Position numbers and translations under genes: made by a program | From: Pseudomonas sp. 8AS | GTDB lineage: Bacteria; Pseudomonadota; Gammaproteobacteria; Pseudomonadales; Pseudomonadaceae | NCBI RefSeq assembly: GCF_902506505.1 | Contig: NZ_LR733406.1 | Span: 3,411,732 to 3,475,731 of the forward strand | Direction of reading: 5' to 3' | DNA length: 64,000 bases | Part shown: positions 55,528 to 64,000 of the stretch, piece after piece | How positions within the stretch are numbered: the stretch's first letter is position 1 | Layout: each line of letters opens with the position of its first letter | Notes under the pieces: model-generated | Database searches by the model: none | What the model was told of the DNA's origin: nothing | Seen by the model: the letters and a program-made list of their open reading frames with translations, nothing else

Positions 55528-56576
55528 CAACCTTGCTCCTGTACTGCTGCTTCAGAAAAAGTCGCCATCTGCCCGTGCAGGGCGCACGCCAGGCGCAACA
55601 ACGGCACCGCCAGCGCCGCGCCACTGCCCTCGCCCAGGCGCAGGCCCAGTTGCAGTAACGGCTCGGCGTCGAGGGCAGCCAGCACGTGACGATGGCCCGG
55701 CTCGGCGCCGCTGTGGCTGAACAGCAGCCAGTCGGCCACGCCCGGATTCAGGCGCACCGCCAGCAGGGCCGCGACGCTGCAGATAAAGCCGTCGACCAGC
55801 ACGCTGACGCCCTGCTGCGCGCAGGCCAGGTAGGCACCGGTCAGTGCGGCGATCTCCAGGCCGCCCAGGCGCTGCAGGCAATCCAGCGGTGCGCGGGCCT
55901 GACCGTGCAGGGCCAGGGCGGATTCGACGGCGCGGATCTTACGCGCCACACCGGCACTGTCCAGCCCGGTACCGGGGCCGACCAACTCGCTCAGCTGCTT
56001 GTCCAGCAGCACACAGGCCAGGGCGCTGGCCGCCGTGGTGTTGCCGATGCCCATCTCGCCGCCGATAAACAGCTGGCAGCCGGCGGCCGCAGCGCGCTCG
56101 GCCACCGCGCGGCCGACCTGCAGCGCCGCCAGGCACAGTTCGCCGCTCATCGCCGGCGCCTGGGTGAAATTGGCCGTGCCCGGCGCCAGTTGATGCTGGC
56201 AGACCCCGGCCATGGCCGGCGCCGGTTCGACCGTACCAAGGTTGTGTACTTCCAGAGTCGCGCCCAGCTGGCGGGCCAGCACGCTGATCGCCGCGCCACC
56301 GCCGGCAAAGTTGCCGAGCATCTGCACGGTCACCGCCTGCGGATAGGCCGACACGCCTTCGGCGACCACGCCATGGTCACCGGCGAAGATGCTGATCCAC
56401 ACCCGCTCCAGCTCGGGACGCACACGCCCCTGCTGGGCGGCCAGGCGTACCGCCAGCGGCTCCAGCTGGCCGAGGGCGCCGGCCGGCTTGGTCAGCTCGG
56501 CCTGGCGCCGCAGGGCCTGGGCGGCCACCTGCTCATCGAGCGGTCGGAAGCTCGCCTGCCACCAGAATGCATTCAC
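55527..56576 (-). CDS. cobT: Nicotinate-nucleotide--dimethylbenzimidazole phosphoribosyltransferase
   Basis: A 349-residue enzyme starting with GTG at 56576 ([16 protein letters not shown]); AAAGGAGA lies upstream. [36 protein letters not shown] and the late [11 protein letters not shown] are CobT signatures. It makes alpha-ribazole phosphate from DMB, which bluB in the same operon supplies. Confidence 0.93.
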   Translation of the reverse strand: MNAFWWQASFRPLDEQVAAQALRRQAELTKPAGALGQLEPLAVRLAAQQGRVRPELERVWISIFAGDHGVVAEGVSAYPQAVTVQMLGNFAGGGAAISVLARQLGATLEVHNLGTVEPAPAMAGVCQHQLAPGTANFTQAPAMSGELCLAALQVGRAVAERAAAAGCQLFIGGEMGIGNTTAASALACVLLDKQLSELVGPGTGLDSAGVARKIRAVESALALHGQARAPLDCLQRLGGLEIAALTGAYLACAQQGVSVLVDGFICSVAALLAVRLNPGVADWLLFSHSGAEPGHRHVLAALDAEPLLQLGLRLGEGSGAALAVPLLRLACALHGQMATFSEAAVQEQG

Positions 56577-57094
56577 AGGCGTTCTCCTTTCAGAACCATG
56601 GGCAGGCCGGCGACGGTGAATACCACCCGCTGGCTGCGTTCGGCCAGGGCCTGGTGCAGCCAGCCGGCTTCGTCGACATAACGGCGGGTAAGCTCGCCCA
56701 GCGGCACCACGCCGAGACCGGTTTCGTTGCTGACCAGGATGATCCGCCCCGGCAACTCGGCCAGGCACTCCAGCAGCGCCGCGCGCTCGGCTTGTAGATG
56801 CGCTTCGTCGTCCAGCATCAGCAGGTTGGTCAGCCACAGGGTCAGGCAGTCGACCAGCAGGCAGCGGCCCTCGCCCGCCTGCTCGCGCAGCACCCGGGCC
56901 AGCTCCAGTGGTTCCTCGACCAGCGCCCAGCCGGCCGGGCGCCGCGCGCGGTGCTGGGCGATGCGCTCGCTCATTTCGCCGTCCAGCGCCTGGCTGGTGG
57001 CAATATAAGTCACCGCCAGGCCGCTATCGGCCGCCAGCTTCTCGGCCAGACGGCTCTTGCCGGAACGGGCGCCGCCCAAAATCAGTTCAAGCAT
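56573..57094 (-). CDS. cobP: Adenosylcobinamide kinase / guanylyltransferase
   Basis: A 173-residue P-loop protein: [36 protein letters not shown] (guanylylated His) and [12 protein letters not shown], ending in [12 protein letters not shown]. It is the CobU/CobP bifunctional enzyme. ATG at 57094 has GGGAGAG before it. The palindrome at 57105-57161 sits between it and cobQ. Confidence 0.95.
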   Translation of the reverse strand: MLELILGGARSGKSRLAEKLAADSGLAVTYIATSQALDGEMSERIAQHRARRPAGWALVEEPLELARVLREQAGEGRCLLVDCLTLWLTNLLMLDDEAHLQAERAALLECLAELPGRIILVSNETGLGVVPLGELTRRYVDEAGWLHQALAERSQRVVFTVAGLPMVLKGERL

Positions 57095-57104
57095 GAGCTC
57101 TCCC

Positions 57105-57161
57105 GTAGGGTGCGCCGTGCGCACCATTGATGGGGCTTGCGGTGCGCACGGCGCACCCTAC
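57105..57161. repeat. GTAGGGTGCGCC palindrome, copy 3 (inside the cob operon)
   Basis: A 21-base arm and its exact reverse complement, separated by 15 bases. The cobQ TAG (57158-57160) is part of the right arm and the cobP ribosome-binding site follows ten bases after the left arm. It is identical in the arms to copy 1 at 8034. Confidence 0.88.
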
Positions 57162-58624
57162 GCCAGACCACACAGCTGGCGCAGCCTGGCGGTGTCCAGA
57201 TGGGCCTCGACCAGATCGGCCAGGCGCTCGATATCGCGTTCGCGCAGGGCATGGTAGTCCACCGTCTGCACCTCGCGCAGGCCGGCCCAGCGCAGCAGCG
57301 CGCCACAGGCCTCGCTCGATTCGAACAGCCCATGCAGGTAGGTACCGAGCACCTGGCCATCGGCGCTCAGACCGCCGTCCGGCCGACCGTCATCCAGCCG
57401 CACCGCGCCATTCAGCCCGGCACCCGTGCTGACCCCGGCATGGATCTCGTAGCCGCTCACCGCCGCCTGCTCCAGGCACAACACGCCCTGCACATTGCGC
57501 AGTTGCTTCTCCGGCTCCAGCACGGTGGCAAAGTCCAGCAGGCCCAGGCCGGCGCTGCTGCCGGGCGCGCCTTCCAGGCCGTGGGGATCGTCGATGCGCG
57601 TGCCGAGCATCTGCAGGCCGCCGCAGATGCCGAGCAGCTTGCCGCCGTAGCGCAGGTGGCGGTCGATGGCCCCCGGCCAGCCTTGCTCGCGCAGGAAAGC
57701 CAGGTCGGCGCGCACGCTTTTCGAGCCGGGCAGGATGATCAGGTCGGCCGGCGGGATGGCCTGGCCGGGGCCGATGAACTGCAGGTCGACCTGCGGGTGC
57801 AGGCGCAGCGGGTCGAAGTCGGTGTGGTTGCTGATGCGCGGCAGCACCGGTACCACGATCTTGAGTTGTGTCCCGGCCTGGGTCACCTGGCGCGTGGCGA
57901 CCGCGTCCTCGGCCTCCAGGTGAAAGTCCATCAGGTACGGCAGCACGCCCAGCACCGGCTTGCCGGTGCGCTGCTCCAGCCAGTCCAGGCCCGGCTGCAG
58001 CAGGCTGAGGTCGCCGCGGAAACGGTTGATCACGAAGCCCTGCACCCGCGCCTGCTCCGATGGGCTGAGCAATTCGAGGGTGCCGACCAGATGGGCGAAC
58101 ACGCCGCCCTTGTCGATATCGGCAATCAGGATCACCGGGCAGTCCACCGCTTCGGCGAAGCCCATATTGGCAATGTCACCGGCGCGCAGGTTGATCTCCG
58201 CCGGCGAACCGGCGCCCTCGACCATCACCACCGGGTACTGCGCGCTGAGGCGTTGGTGGGATGCCAGCACGGCGGCGCGCGCCGTCTGCTTGTAGTCGTG
58301 GTAGGCCACCGCGTGCATGTTGCCGATGGCGCGGCCGTGGATGATCACCTGGGCGCCGGTATCGCTGTTGGGCTTGAGCAGCACCGGGTTCATGTCGGTG
58401 TGCGGTGCGAGGCCAGCGGCCTGGGCCTGCACCGCCTGGGCCCGGCCGATCTCGCCACCGTCGGCCGTCACCGCGCTGTTGAGCGCCATGTTCTGCGGCT
58501 TGAACGGCACCACAGCGATGCCCTGGCGCTTGAGCCAGCGGCACAGGGCAGTCACCAGGGTGCTCTTGCCGGCATCGGAGGTGGTGCCCTGCACCATCAA
58601 GGTGGCAGCCATCGCTGTACTCAT
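57158..58624 (-). CDS. cobQ: Cobyric acid synthase
   Basis: A 488-residue amidotransferase. The N-terminal P-loop-like domain has [20 protein letters not shown] and [20 protein letters not shown]. The glutamine amidotransferase half has [14 protein letters not shown] (catalytic Cys) and late YLHGLFES. It amidates four side chains of adenosylcobyrinate diamide. The ATG overlaps the upstream gene stop. The C-terminus ends inside an intergenic palindrome. Confidence 0.95.
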   Translation of the reverse strand: MSTAMAATLMVQGTTSDAGKSTLVTALCRWLKRQGIAVVPFKPQNMALNSAVTADGGEIGRAQAVQAQAAGLAPHTDMNPVLLKPNSDTGAQVIIHGRAIGNMHAVAYHDYKQTARAAVLASHQRLSAQYPVVMVEGAGSPAEINLRAGDIANMGFAEAVDCPVILIADIDKGGVFAHLVGTLELLSPSEQARVQGFVINRFRGDLSLLQPGLDWLEQRTGKPVLGVLPYLMDFHLEAEDAVATRQVTQAGTQLKIVVPVLPRISNHTDFDPLRLHPQVDLQFIGPGQAIPPADLIILPGSKSVRADLAFLREQGWPGAIDRHLRYGGKLLGICGGLQMLGTRIDDPHGLEGAPGSSAGLGLLDFATVLEPEKQLRNVQGVLCLEQAAVSGYEIHAGVSTGAGLNGAVRLDDGRPDGGLSADGQVLGTYLHGLFESSEACGALLRWAGLREVQTVDYHALRERDIERLADLVEAHLDTARLRQLCGLA

Positions 58625-59613
58625 GCGAATTCCTCTTGCCAGGACTGCAACGCCTGCTCCAGCCGCTGCCAGCCGGTCTCGTCGGCGGGCAGACCGAAGC
58701 GCAGGCAGCGGGTCTCGGCGAACAGACGCAGGAGGATGCCGCGGCGGGCGAAGTAGCCGTGCAGGCCGACAGCATGCTGCTGCGCGACCAGCTGGAACAG
58801 TGCGGTGCCGCCCGCCGGTGCCAGGCCCTGGGCGCTGAGCAGCACGGCCAGGCGCAGACCGTCGGCCTGCAGACGTTCGCGCTGGGCCTGCTGGCCGACG
58901 CTGTCCTGCAGGATGGTGGTGGCGACCGCCCGCGTCGGGCCGCTGATGGTCCAGGGGCCGAGACGCTCGGTCAAGCGTTCCAGCAGGGTCGGTTCGGCCA
59001 GAACGAACCCCAGGCGGATACCGGCCAGACCGAAGAACTTGCCGAACGAGCGCAGCACGATCAGCCCCGGCAACTGGCTGAACGCCGCCAGGCTGTGCTC
59101 GGGGGTGCAGTCGATGAACGCCTCGTCCACCACCAGCCAGCCGCCGCGCTCGGCCAGGCGGGCGTGCCAGTCGAGCAGCTGTTGCGGCGCGAGCAGCCGC
59201 CCGGTCGGGTTGTTGGGGTTGATCAGCAGCAGCACATCCAGGCGTTCCAGGGCGCGGCCCACCGCGCCTTCGCCGAGTTCAGTGACCTGATGCCCTTCGC
59301 GGCGCCAGGCCTCAGCATGCTCGGCGTAGGCCGGCGAGACGATCCCCACTCGCCCCGGTCGGCGCAACTGCGGCAGGGCCTGGATCGCCGCCTGGGAGCC
59401 GGCCACCGGCAACAAGGCGGGCACGCCGTAGTAGTCGCGCGCCACCGCCTCCAGACCATCGTCCGGCTCGGGCAGGCGGCTCCAGGCCGTCGCCGCAATC
59501 GCCGGCAACGGCCAGCCGTAGGGCGCGATGCCGGTGGACAGGTCGAGCCAGTCGGCCAGGGCGATGCCATAGCGCTGCGCCGCCGCACGCAGGCGGCCAC
59601 CGTGTTCAAGCAA
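58621..59613 (-). CDS. cobC: Threonine-phosphate decarboxylase-like aminotransferase
   Basis: A 330-residue PLP enzyme of fold type I starting with TTG at 59613 ([20 protein letters not shown] upstream). ISPAYAEH-type and [16 protein letters not shown] motifs, [16 protein letters not shown] (PLP Asp) and [17 protein letters not shown] (Schiff-base Lys). It makes (R)-1-amino-2-propanol phosphate. This is CobC in Pseudomonas naming and CobD in Salmonella. Confidence 0.9.
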   Translation of the reverse strand: MLEHGGRLRAAAQRYGIALADWLDLSTGIAPYGWPLPAIAATAWSRLPEPDDGLEAVARDYYGVPALLPVAGSQAAIQALPQLRRPGRVGIVSPAYAEHAEAWRREGHQVTELGEGAVGRALERLDVLLLINPNNPTGRLLAPQQLLDWHARLAERGGWLVVDEAFIDCTPEHSLAAFSQLPGLIVLRSFGKFFGLAGIRLGFVLAEPTLLERLTERLGPWTISGPTRAVATTILQDSVGQQAQRERLQADGLRLAVLLSAQGLAPAGGTALFQLVAQQHAVGLHGYFARRGILLRLFAETRCLRFGLPADETGWQRLEQALQSWQEEFA

Positions 59614-60514
59614 GGTAAAGACTCCCGATTAGCAACAGCACCAGCCACAGCAGTACGCCGCCATTGACCAGATTGAGCGCCCGTTCGATATCCCGCGCCC
59701 GCGCCGCCGGGCCGGCGCCCAGCACCGGGCGCACATGCAGCTCGCCGTGGTAGGTCGCCGCGCCGCCCAGGCTGACGCCGAGGGCGCCGGCACCGGCGGC
59801 CATCACCGGACCGGCGTTGGGGCTGTCCCACTGCGGCGCCTGCTGGCGCCAGCAACGCAGGGCCAGGGCAGTGTTGCCGAGCAGTGCGTAGGTCAGTGCC
59901 ACCAGGCGCGCGGGGATGTAGTTGAGGCCATCGTCGATCTTCGCCGCGGCCCAGCCAAAGCGTTCGAAACGCTCATTTCGATAGCCCCACATGGCATCCA
60001 GGGTATTGCTCAGGCGATACAGCACCACGCCCGGTGCACCGGCGACGAGGAACCAGAACAGCGCGGCGAACACTGCGTCCGAGCCGTTCTCCAGCACCGA
60101 CTCGGTGCCGGCGCGGGCCACGCCCTCGCTGTCCAGCTCGGCGGTCTGCCGGCTGACCAGATAGCCGACGCGCTTGCGCGCCTCGGGCAGATCGCCCAGG
60201 CGCAGGGCCTGGGCCACCGGCAGCGCGTGCTCGCCGAGGCTGCGCAGGCCGAGGGCGGCGTACAGGGCCAGCACTTCCACCAGCCAGCCGAGATAGGGCA
60301 GGCGCGCCAGCAGCAGGCTGATCAGGGTCAGCGGCAGCACCGCCAGGCACCAGCCGGTAACGCCGTGGCTACGCCAGCCGTGACCACCACTGTTGAGGCG
60401 TTGTTCGATGCGTTGCGCCAGGCCGCCAAAGGCCACCAGCGGGTGCCAGCGTTTGGGTTCACCGAGCAGGCCGTCCAGGGTCACTCCGGCCAGGGTGGCC
60501 AACAATAGGCTCAT
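59606..60514 (-). CDS. cobD: Adenosylcobinamide-phosphate synthase
   Basis: A 302-residue membrane protein (CbiB/CobD family): [63 protein letters not shown] and [14 protein letters not shown]. It attaches aminopropanol phosphate to adenosylcobyric acid. It overlaps cobC by eight bases. Confidence 0.95.
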   Translation of the reverse strand: MSLLLATLAGVTLDGLLGEPKRWHPLVAFGGLAQRIEQRLNSGGHGWRSHGVTGWCLAVLPLTLISLLLARLPYLGWLVEVLALYAALGLRSLGEHALPVAQALRLGDLPEARKRVGYLVSRQTAELDSEGVARAGTESVLENGSDAVFAALFWFLVAGAPGVVLYRLSNTLDAMWGYRNERFERFGWAAAKIDDGLNYIPARLVALTYALLGNTALALRCWRQQAPQWDSPNAGPVMAAGAGALGVSLGGAATYHGELHVRPVLGAGPAARARDIERALNLVNGGVLLWLVLLLIGSLYLA

Positions 60515-61161
60515 TCGTGCCGCCCCCAGCTGTCGGTGAACAGCAGCTCCTGCAGCGGGCGCGGCGTGGCCCAGCCTTCCCGGACCAGCATCGGCTCGCG
60601 GTAGAACTCGGTGACCGGACCCAGGCAGAGAATCGCCAGCGGCTTACTGCCGGCCGGCATGTGCAGCAGCTCAGCCAGCGCCTGCGGCTCGAACAGCGAG
60701 ACCCAGCCCAGCCCCAGGCCTTCGGCGCGCGAGGCCAGCCAGAGGTTCTGGATGGCGCAGGCCAGGGAGGCCAGGTCCATTTCCGGCAGGGTCCGGCGGC
60801 CGAAGATGTGTTTCTCGCGCTCGTCCATCAGCGCCACCACCAGCAGCTCGGCGCAGTCGCGGATGCCCTCGACCTTGAGCCGCATGAACTCGTCACTACG
60901 CTCGCCCAGCGCCTCGGCGGTGCGCACCCGCTCGGCCTCGACCTGGCCATGGATGGCCTCGCGCAGCACCGGGCGGGTGATGCGGATAAAGCGCCAGGGC
61001 TGCATCAGACCGACGCTGGGCGCCTGGTGCGCCGCCTCCAACAACCGCGCGAGCAGCTCCGGAGCCACCACACCACCGGCGAAGTGGCGCATATCGCGGC
61101 GTTCGGCAATGGCCCGGTACACCGCGGCACGTTCCGCAGGGCTGAAGGCATGCTCGCTCAT
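60511..61161 (-). CDS. bluB: 5,6-Dimethylbenzimidazole synthase
   Basis: A 216-residue nitroreductase-fold enzyme. [32 protein letters not shown], and [20 protein letters not shown] are BluB features. It breaks down FMNH2 with O2 to form DMB. It overlaps both neighbours by four bases, so the lower ligand is made within the same operon. Confidence 0.93.
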   Translation of the reverse strand: MSEHAFSPAERAAVYRAIAERRDMRHFAGGVVAPELLARLLEAAHQAPSVGLMQPWRFIRITRPVLREAIHGQVEAERVRTAEALGERSDEFMRLKVEGIRDCAELLVVALMDEREKHIFGRRTLPEMDLASLACAIQNLWLASRAEGLGLGWVSLFEPQALAELLHMPAGSKPLAILCLGPVTEFYREPMLVREGWATPRPLQELLFTDSWGRHE

Positions 61162-62450
61162 GGCAACAGCAGCCCGGCGGCGGCCTGCGGGTTGGACGGC
61201 AGGTAGAAGTGGATATAGGAGGCGGTCAACCGACCCAGGCGATAGACCGCCTCGCTGGCCGGGCGCTGGTTCGGGCTGCTGCCACGCGCCAGTGGCTCGA
61301 CGGGCGAGTCGAGCTGCGAATGGTGGTAGGTGTGGCCACGCAGCAGGCCTTCCGGCAGCTCTACTTGCTGCAGGCCAAGGGCCGCCATGCGCGGCTGCAT
61401 CTGCGCCTGGCCGGGCAGCAGGCCGAGCAGTTCGGCGCTGTGCCCGGCCTTGTCGGTCAGGCGGTCGAGCAGGTAGAGCATGCCGCCGCACTCGGCGAGG
61501 ATCGGCTTGCCGGCGGCCTGATGCACATGAATCGCCTCGCGCATCGCCAGGTTCTCGGCCAGCTGCTGCAGGTGCAGCTCCGGATAGCCGCCGGGCAGGT
61601 AGAGGCTGTCCACCGCGGGCAACTGGCGCTCGCTGAGCGGCGAGAAGAAGCACAGCTCGGCGCCGAGCCGGCGCAGCAGGTCGAGGTTGGCCTGGTAGAG
61701 AAAGGCGAACGCGGTGTCGCGGGCCACGCCGATGCGCACACCGGCCAGCAGCGGTTCGAGCGCTTCCTCCACCGGTGCGGCGAAGCACACCGGGTCCGGC
61801 AGGGCATCGCCGGCGCTGGCCAGCAGCGCATCGGCCGCCGCGTCCAGGCGCGAATCCAGATCGGCCAGCTCCTCGGCCTGGACCAGGCCCAGGTGGCGGC
61901 TGGGCAGCTCCAGCGCGGCGCTGCGCGGCAAGGCACCATACCAGCGGAGCGCCGGCGGCAGGCTGTCACGCAGGATCTCGCCATGCCGCGTGCTACCAGT
62001 GCGGTTGGCCAGCACCCCGGCGAACGGCAGGTTGTGCTGGAAGTTGGCCAAGCCATAGGCCATGGCGCCGAAGGTCTGGGCCATGGCGCTGCCGTCGATC
62101 ACCCCCAGCACCGGCACCTGGAAGCGCCGCGCCAGGTCGGCGGCCGAGGGACTGCCGTCGAACAGCCCCATCACCCCTTCGATCAGGATCAGGTCGGCCT
62201 CGCCCGCCGCCTCCCAGAGCAGGCGCCGGCATTCGTCCTCGCCGACCATCCACAGGTCGAGCTGGTACACCGCCTGGCCCGAGGCACGGGCAAGGATCAT
62301 CGGGTCGAGAAAGTCCGGCCCGCACTTGAACACCCGCACGCGCTTGCCGGCCCGCGTATGCAGGCGCGCCAGGGCGGCGGTGACGGTGGTCTTGCCCTGG
62401 CCGGACGCCGGGGCGGCGATCAGCAGGGCCGGGCAGTGACGAGCACTCAT
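61158..62450 (-). CDS. cobB: Cobyrinate a,c-diamide synthase
   Basis: A 430-residue amidotransferase. It has an N-terminal P-loop LLIAAPASGQGKTTVTAALARL, EGVMGLFDG and late GKPILAECGGMLYLLD (catalytic Cys of the GATase domain). It amidates the a and c side chains of cobyrinate. The ATG overlaps the cobO stop (TAATG). Confidence 0.95.
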   Translation of the reverse strand: MSARHCPALLIAAPASGQGKTTVTAALARLHTRAGKRVRVFKCGPDFLDPMILARASGQAVYQLDLWMVGEDECRRLLWEAAGEADLILIEGVMGLFDGSPSAADLARRFQVPVLGVIDGSAMAQTFGAMAYGLANFQHNLPFAGVLANRTGSTRHGEILRDSLPPALRWYGALPRSAALELPSRHLGLVQAEELADLDSRLDAAADALLASAGDALPDPVCFAAPVEEALEPLLAGVRIGVARDTAFAFLYQANLDLLRRLGAELCFFSPLSERQLPAVDSLYLPGGYPELHLQQLAENLAMREAIHVHQAAGKPILAECGGMLYLLDRLTDKAGHSAELLGLLPGQAQMQPRMAALGLQQVELPEGLLRGHTYHHSQLDSPVEPLARGSSPNQRPASEAVYRLGRLTASYIHFYLPSNPQAAAGLLLP

Positions 62451-63061
62451 TAGAATTCGATGCCCTTCTGCGCTTTGACGCCGGCCTTGAAGGCATGCTT
62501 GACCAGGCTCATCTCGGTAACGGTATCCGCCGCCTCAATCATCCCCGGCAAGGCGCCGCGGCCGGTCACCACCACGTGCTGCGAGAGCGGCCGCGCCTCG
62601 ATGTCGGCGAGCACCGCATCCAGCTCCAGATAGCCGTGCTTGAGGGCGATATTCAGCTCGTCGAGCACCACCAGGCCGATCTGCGGGTCGCTGAGCAACT
62701 GCACCGCCACTGCCCAGGCCTCGCGGGCCTTGTCGATGTCGCGCTGGCGGTCCTGGGTTTCCCAGGTGAAGCCCTCGCCCATCACGTGGTAGCTGACTTC
62801 CTCGGGAAAACGGCGGAAGAAGCTTTCCTCACCGGTGCTGGCGGCGCCCTTGATGAACTGCACCACACCGACCTTGATGCCGTGGCCAAGCGCACGGGCA
62901 ACCATGCCGAAGGCCGAGCTGCTCTTGCCCTTGCCGTTGCCGCTGTGCACCAGCAGCAGGCCATATTCGTCCTGGGCCTGGGCGATCTTCTCGTCGATCA
63001 GCGCTTTCTTGCGCTGCATGCGCGCCTTGTGGCGTTCGTCGCGCGCGGCGGACTCGCTCAT
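62450..63061 (-). CDS. cobO: Cob(I)yrinate a,c-diamide adenosyltransferase
   Basis: A 203-residue CobA/CobO enzyme with VHSGNGKGKSSSAFGMVARA (P-loop), VQFIKGAAST and LVVLDELNIALKHGYLELD. GAGGAG lies six bases upstream. It is the first gene behind the riboswitch and adds the adenosyl ligand. Confidence 0.96.
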   Translation of the reverse strand: MSESAARDERHKARMQRKKALIDEKIAQAQDEYGLLLVHSGNGKGKSSSAFGMVARALGHGIKVGVVQFIKGAASTGEESFFRRFPEEVSYHVMGEGFTWETQDRQRDIDKAREAWAVAVQLLSDPQIGLVVLDELNIALKHGYLELDAVLADIEARPLSQHVVVTGRGALPGMIEAADTVTEMSLVKHAFKAGVKAQKGIEF

Positions 63062-63223
63062 CTACAACTCCTCGCGACCGGCTGCGGCGCGCCAATGCAC
63101 CGGCGCCACGACCTTCGATAGGCGCGGCGCCGAAACAGAATGGAGGCAGCAGCAGGACAACACGCGGGGAGGCCGAGCAGGCCCACCCACTCGCAAAGCC
63201 CGCCGCAATGCCGTGGATCGCTT

Positions 63224-63412
63224 CAGGCCGGTCTCCGGGCTTGTGAGCGGAGCCTTTGGCTCCCCGACCGCGCCTTCCCGTGCCGAATGACACAGTGGCT
63301 GGATGCGATCCTTGACTCACCTACCGTTGCGGGGGCAGCGCCGGATTCTTCGCGAGCGAATGTACCGGCTTCCCTGTTTCACCCCGTGGACGCGTCGCGA
63401 CCGGGGCACCTG
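63224..63412 (-). ncRNA. Cobalamin riboswitch
   Basis: In the transcribed strand the order is GGTGCCCCGG, GGGTGAAACAGGGAAGCCGGT, GAATCCGGCGCTGCCCCCGC then AACGGTA, GCCACTG, GGGAAGGCG, and the B12-box region AAGCCCGGAGACCGGCC. This is the full cobalamin aptamer order. It lies 160-350 bases upstream of cobO and would repress the operon when adenosylcobalamin is plentiful. No clear terminator stem is pinned down between it and cobO. Confidence 0.95.
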
Positions 63413-63451
63413 TTGCAAGGGGCGCAGGGTAGAAGGTTGGGGGGTGGAGCG

Positions 63452-64000
63452 TCAACGCTTGCGGCAGAGGGTCAGGCCATCGCCCAGCGGCAGCAGGGAC
63501 AGGTCGAGGCGCCGGTCGCGTTTAAGCGTGCGGTTGAGCGCCTGGATCGCGCGGGTGTCGGCGCTGTCCGGGTTCTGCTCGAGCACCCGGCCGCTCCACA
63601 GCACGTTGTCGAACAGGATCAGCCCGCCCTGGCGCGCCAGGACCAGGGCGTGCTCCAGGTACACCGGATAGTTGGCCTTGTCGGCATCGATGAAGATCAG
63701 GTCGAAGCACTCGGCCTGCCCGCCGCGCTCCAGCGCGTTGAGGGTTTCCAGGGCCGGTGCCAGGCGTAGGTCGATACGTTCCAGCAGGCCGGCTTCCTGC
63801 CAGTAGCGGCGGGCGATGGCGTTGTAGTCGCCGGGCAGGTCGCAGCAGATCAGCTGGCCGTCGGCCGGCATGGCGGCGGCCATGCACAGGGCGCTGTAGC
63901 CGGTGAAGGTGCCGATCTCGAGAATCCGCTTGGCCCCGGTCAGCTGCACCAGCAGGGCCATGAACTGGCCCTGCTCGGGGGCGATCTGCCACTGAGCCGT
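63452..64000 (-). CDS. SAM-dependent O-methyltransferase (5' end outside window)
   Basis: The C-terminal about 182 residues of a caffeoyl-CoA-type O-methyltransferase (family usually about 220). It enters the window at TAQWQIAPEQGQFMALLVQL, then has the SAM motif RILEIGTFTGYSALCMAAAM, metal/substrate region DLIFIDADKANYPVYLEHAL, and GLILFDNVLWSGRV. It lies upstream of the riboswitch and is transcribed the same way, toward it. Substrate unknown. Confidence 0.9.
   Translation of the reverse strand, partial: TAQWQIAPEQGQFMALLVQLTGAKRILEIGTFTGYSALCMAAAMPADGQLICCDLPGDYNAIARRYWQEAGLLERIDLRLAPALETLNALERGGQAECFDLIFIDADKANYPVYLEHALVLARQGGLILFDNVLWSGRVLEQNPDSADTRAIQALNRTLKRDRRLDLSLLPLGDGLTLCRKR

Overview
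The window looks like the chromosome of a Pseudomonas species, probably near the P. aeruginosa / P. alcaligenes branch. GC is high. The proteins closely resemble P. aeruginosa ones (BraC, QuiP, the fused MrpA/B antiporter, the cob set). From memory, long stretches follow the PAO1 gene order: bra operon, Mrp/Sha antiporter, SlyB, glycerate kinase, pdxH, OmpA lipoprotein, esterase, dinG, CopD, OmpA, YchJ and quiP, then a jump to the cobalamin block. I see no rRNA, tRNA, CRISPR array, complete insertion sequence or intact prophage.

Layout. 0-1.7 kb (-): glyoxylate-type carbon metabolism (hyi, glxR-like). 2-2.8 kb (-): two small DUF proteins. 3-8 kb (+): braCDEFG, the high-affinity branched-chain amino-acid ABC transporter, with a CA-rich leader before braC and a hairpin between braC and braD. 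8.3-9.5 kb (+): sstT. 9.9-12.7 kb (-): DUF488, a DUF5629-like protein and a QseBC/PmrAB-type two-component pair. 12.9-17.2 kb (-): a tightly overlapping five-gene operon (thermostable-haemolysin/GNAT-like protein, acyl-adenylating enzyme, haem-oxygenase-like diiron oxidase, SDR, TPR protein). It looks like an undescribed small-molecule pathway, and a PmrA-like box sits at its promoter. 17.4-21 kb: YceH, a lipoprotein, a GAPDH paralogue and a DMT exporter. 21-26.7 kb (-): the six-gene Mrp/Sha Na+/H+ antiporter. 27-31.6 kb: SlyB, a small membrane protein, glycerate kinase, pdxH, OmpA lipoprotein and an EstB-like esterase. 31.7-38.9 kb (-): an apparent surface-glycan or glycolipid locus (periplasmic clan-A glycoside hydrolase, two glycosyltransferases, ferritin-like protein, secreted protein of unknown function, SDR). 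39-45.8 kb: dinG, a CopD-like protein, two tandem OmpA lipoproteins and small conserved proteins including two SEC-C proteins. 45.9-54 kb: quiP (acyl-homoserine-lactone acylase), a PL7 alginate lyase, an orphan phage-type gene, a FadL-family porin, glutathione peroxidase, an MFS transporter and a 40-residue membrane protein. 54.2-63.4 kb (-): a ten-gene late cobalamin operon behind a cobalamin riboswitch. 63.45 kb to the end (-): a 5'-truncated O-methyltransferase.

Intergenic space is shaped by several repeat families: two REP-type palindromes, a pair of about 135-bp inverted copies bracketing bra-sstT, three complete and one half copy of a GTAGGGTGCGCC palindrome (one inside the cob operon, supplying the cobQ stop codon), a MITE-like element with terminal inverted repeats at 52.5 kb, and a related palindrome behind dinG.

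The strongest candidate for a new system is the 12.1-17.2 kb operon with its own two-component system. Second is the 31.7-38.9 kb glycan locus.
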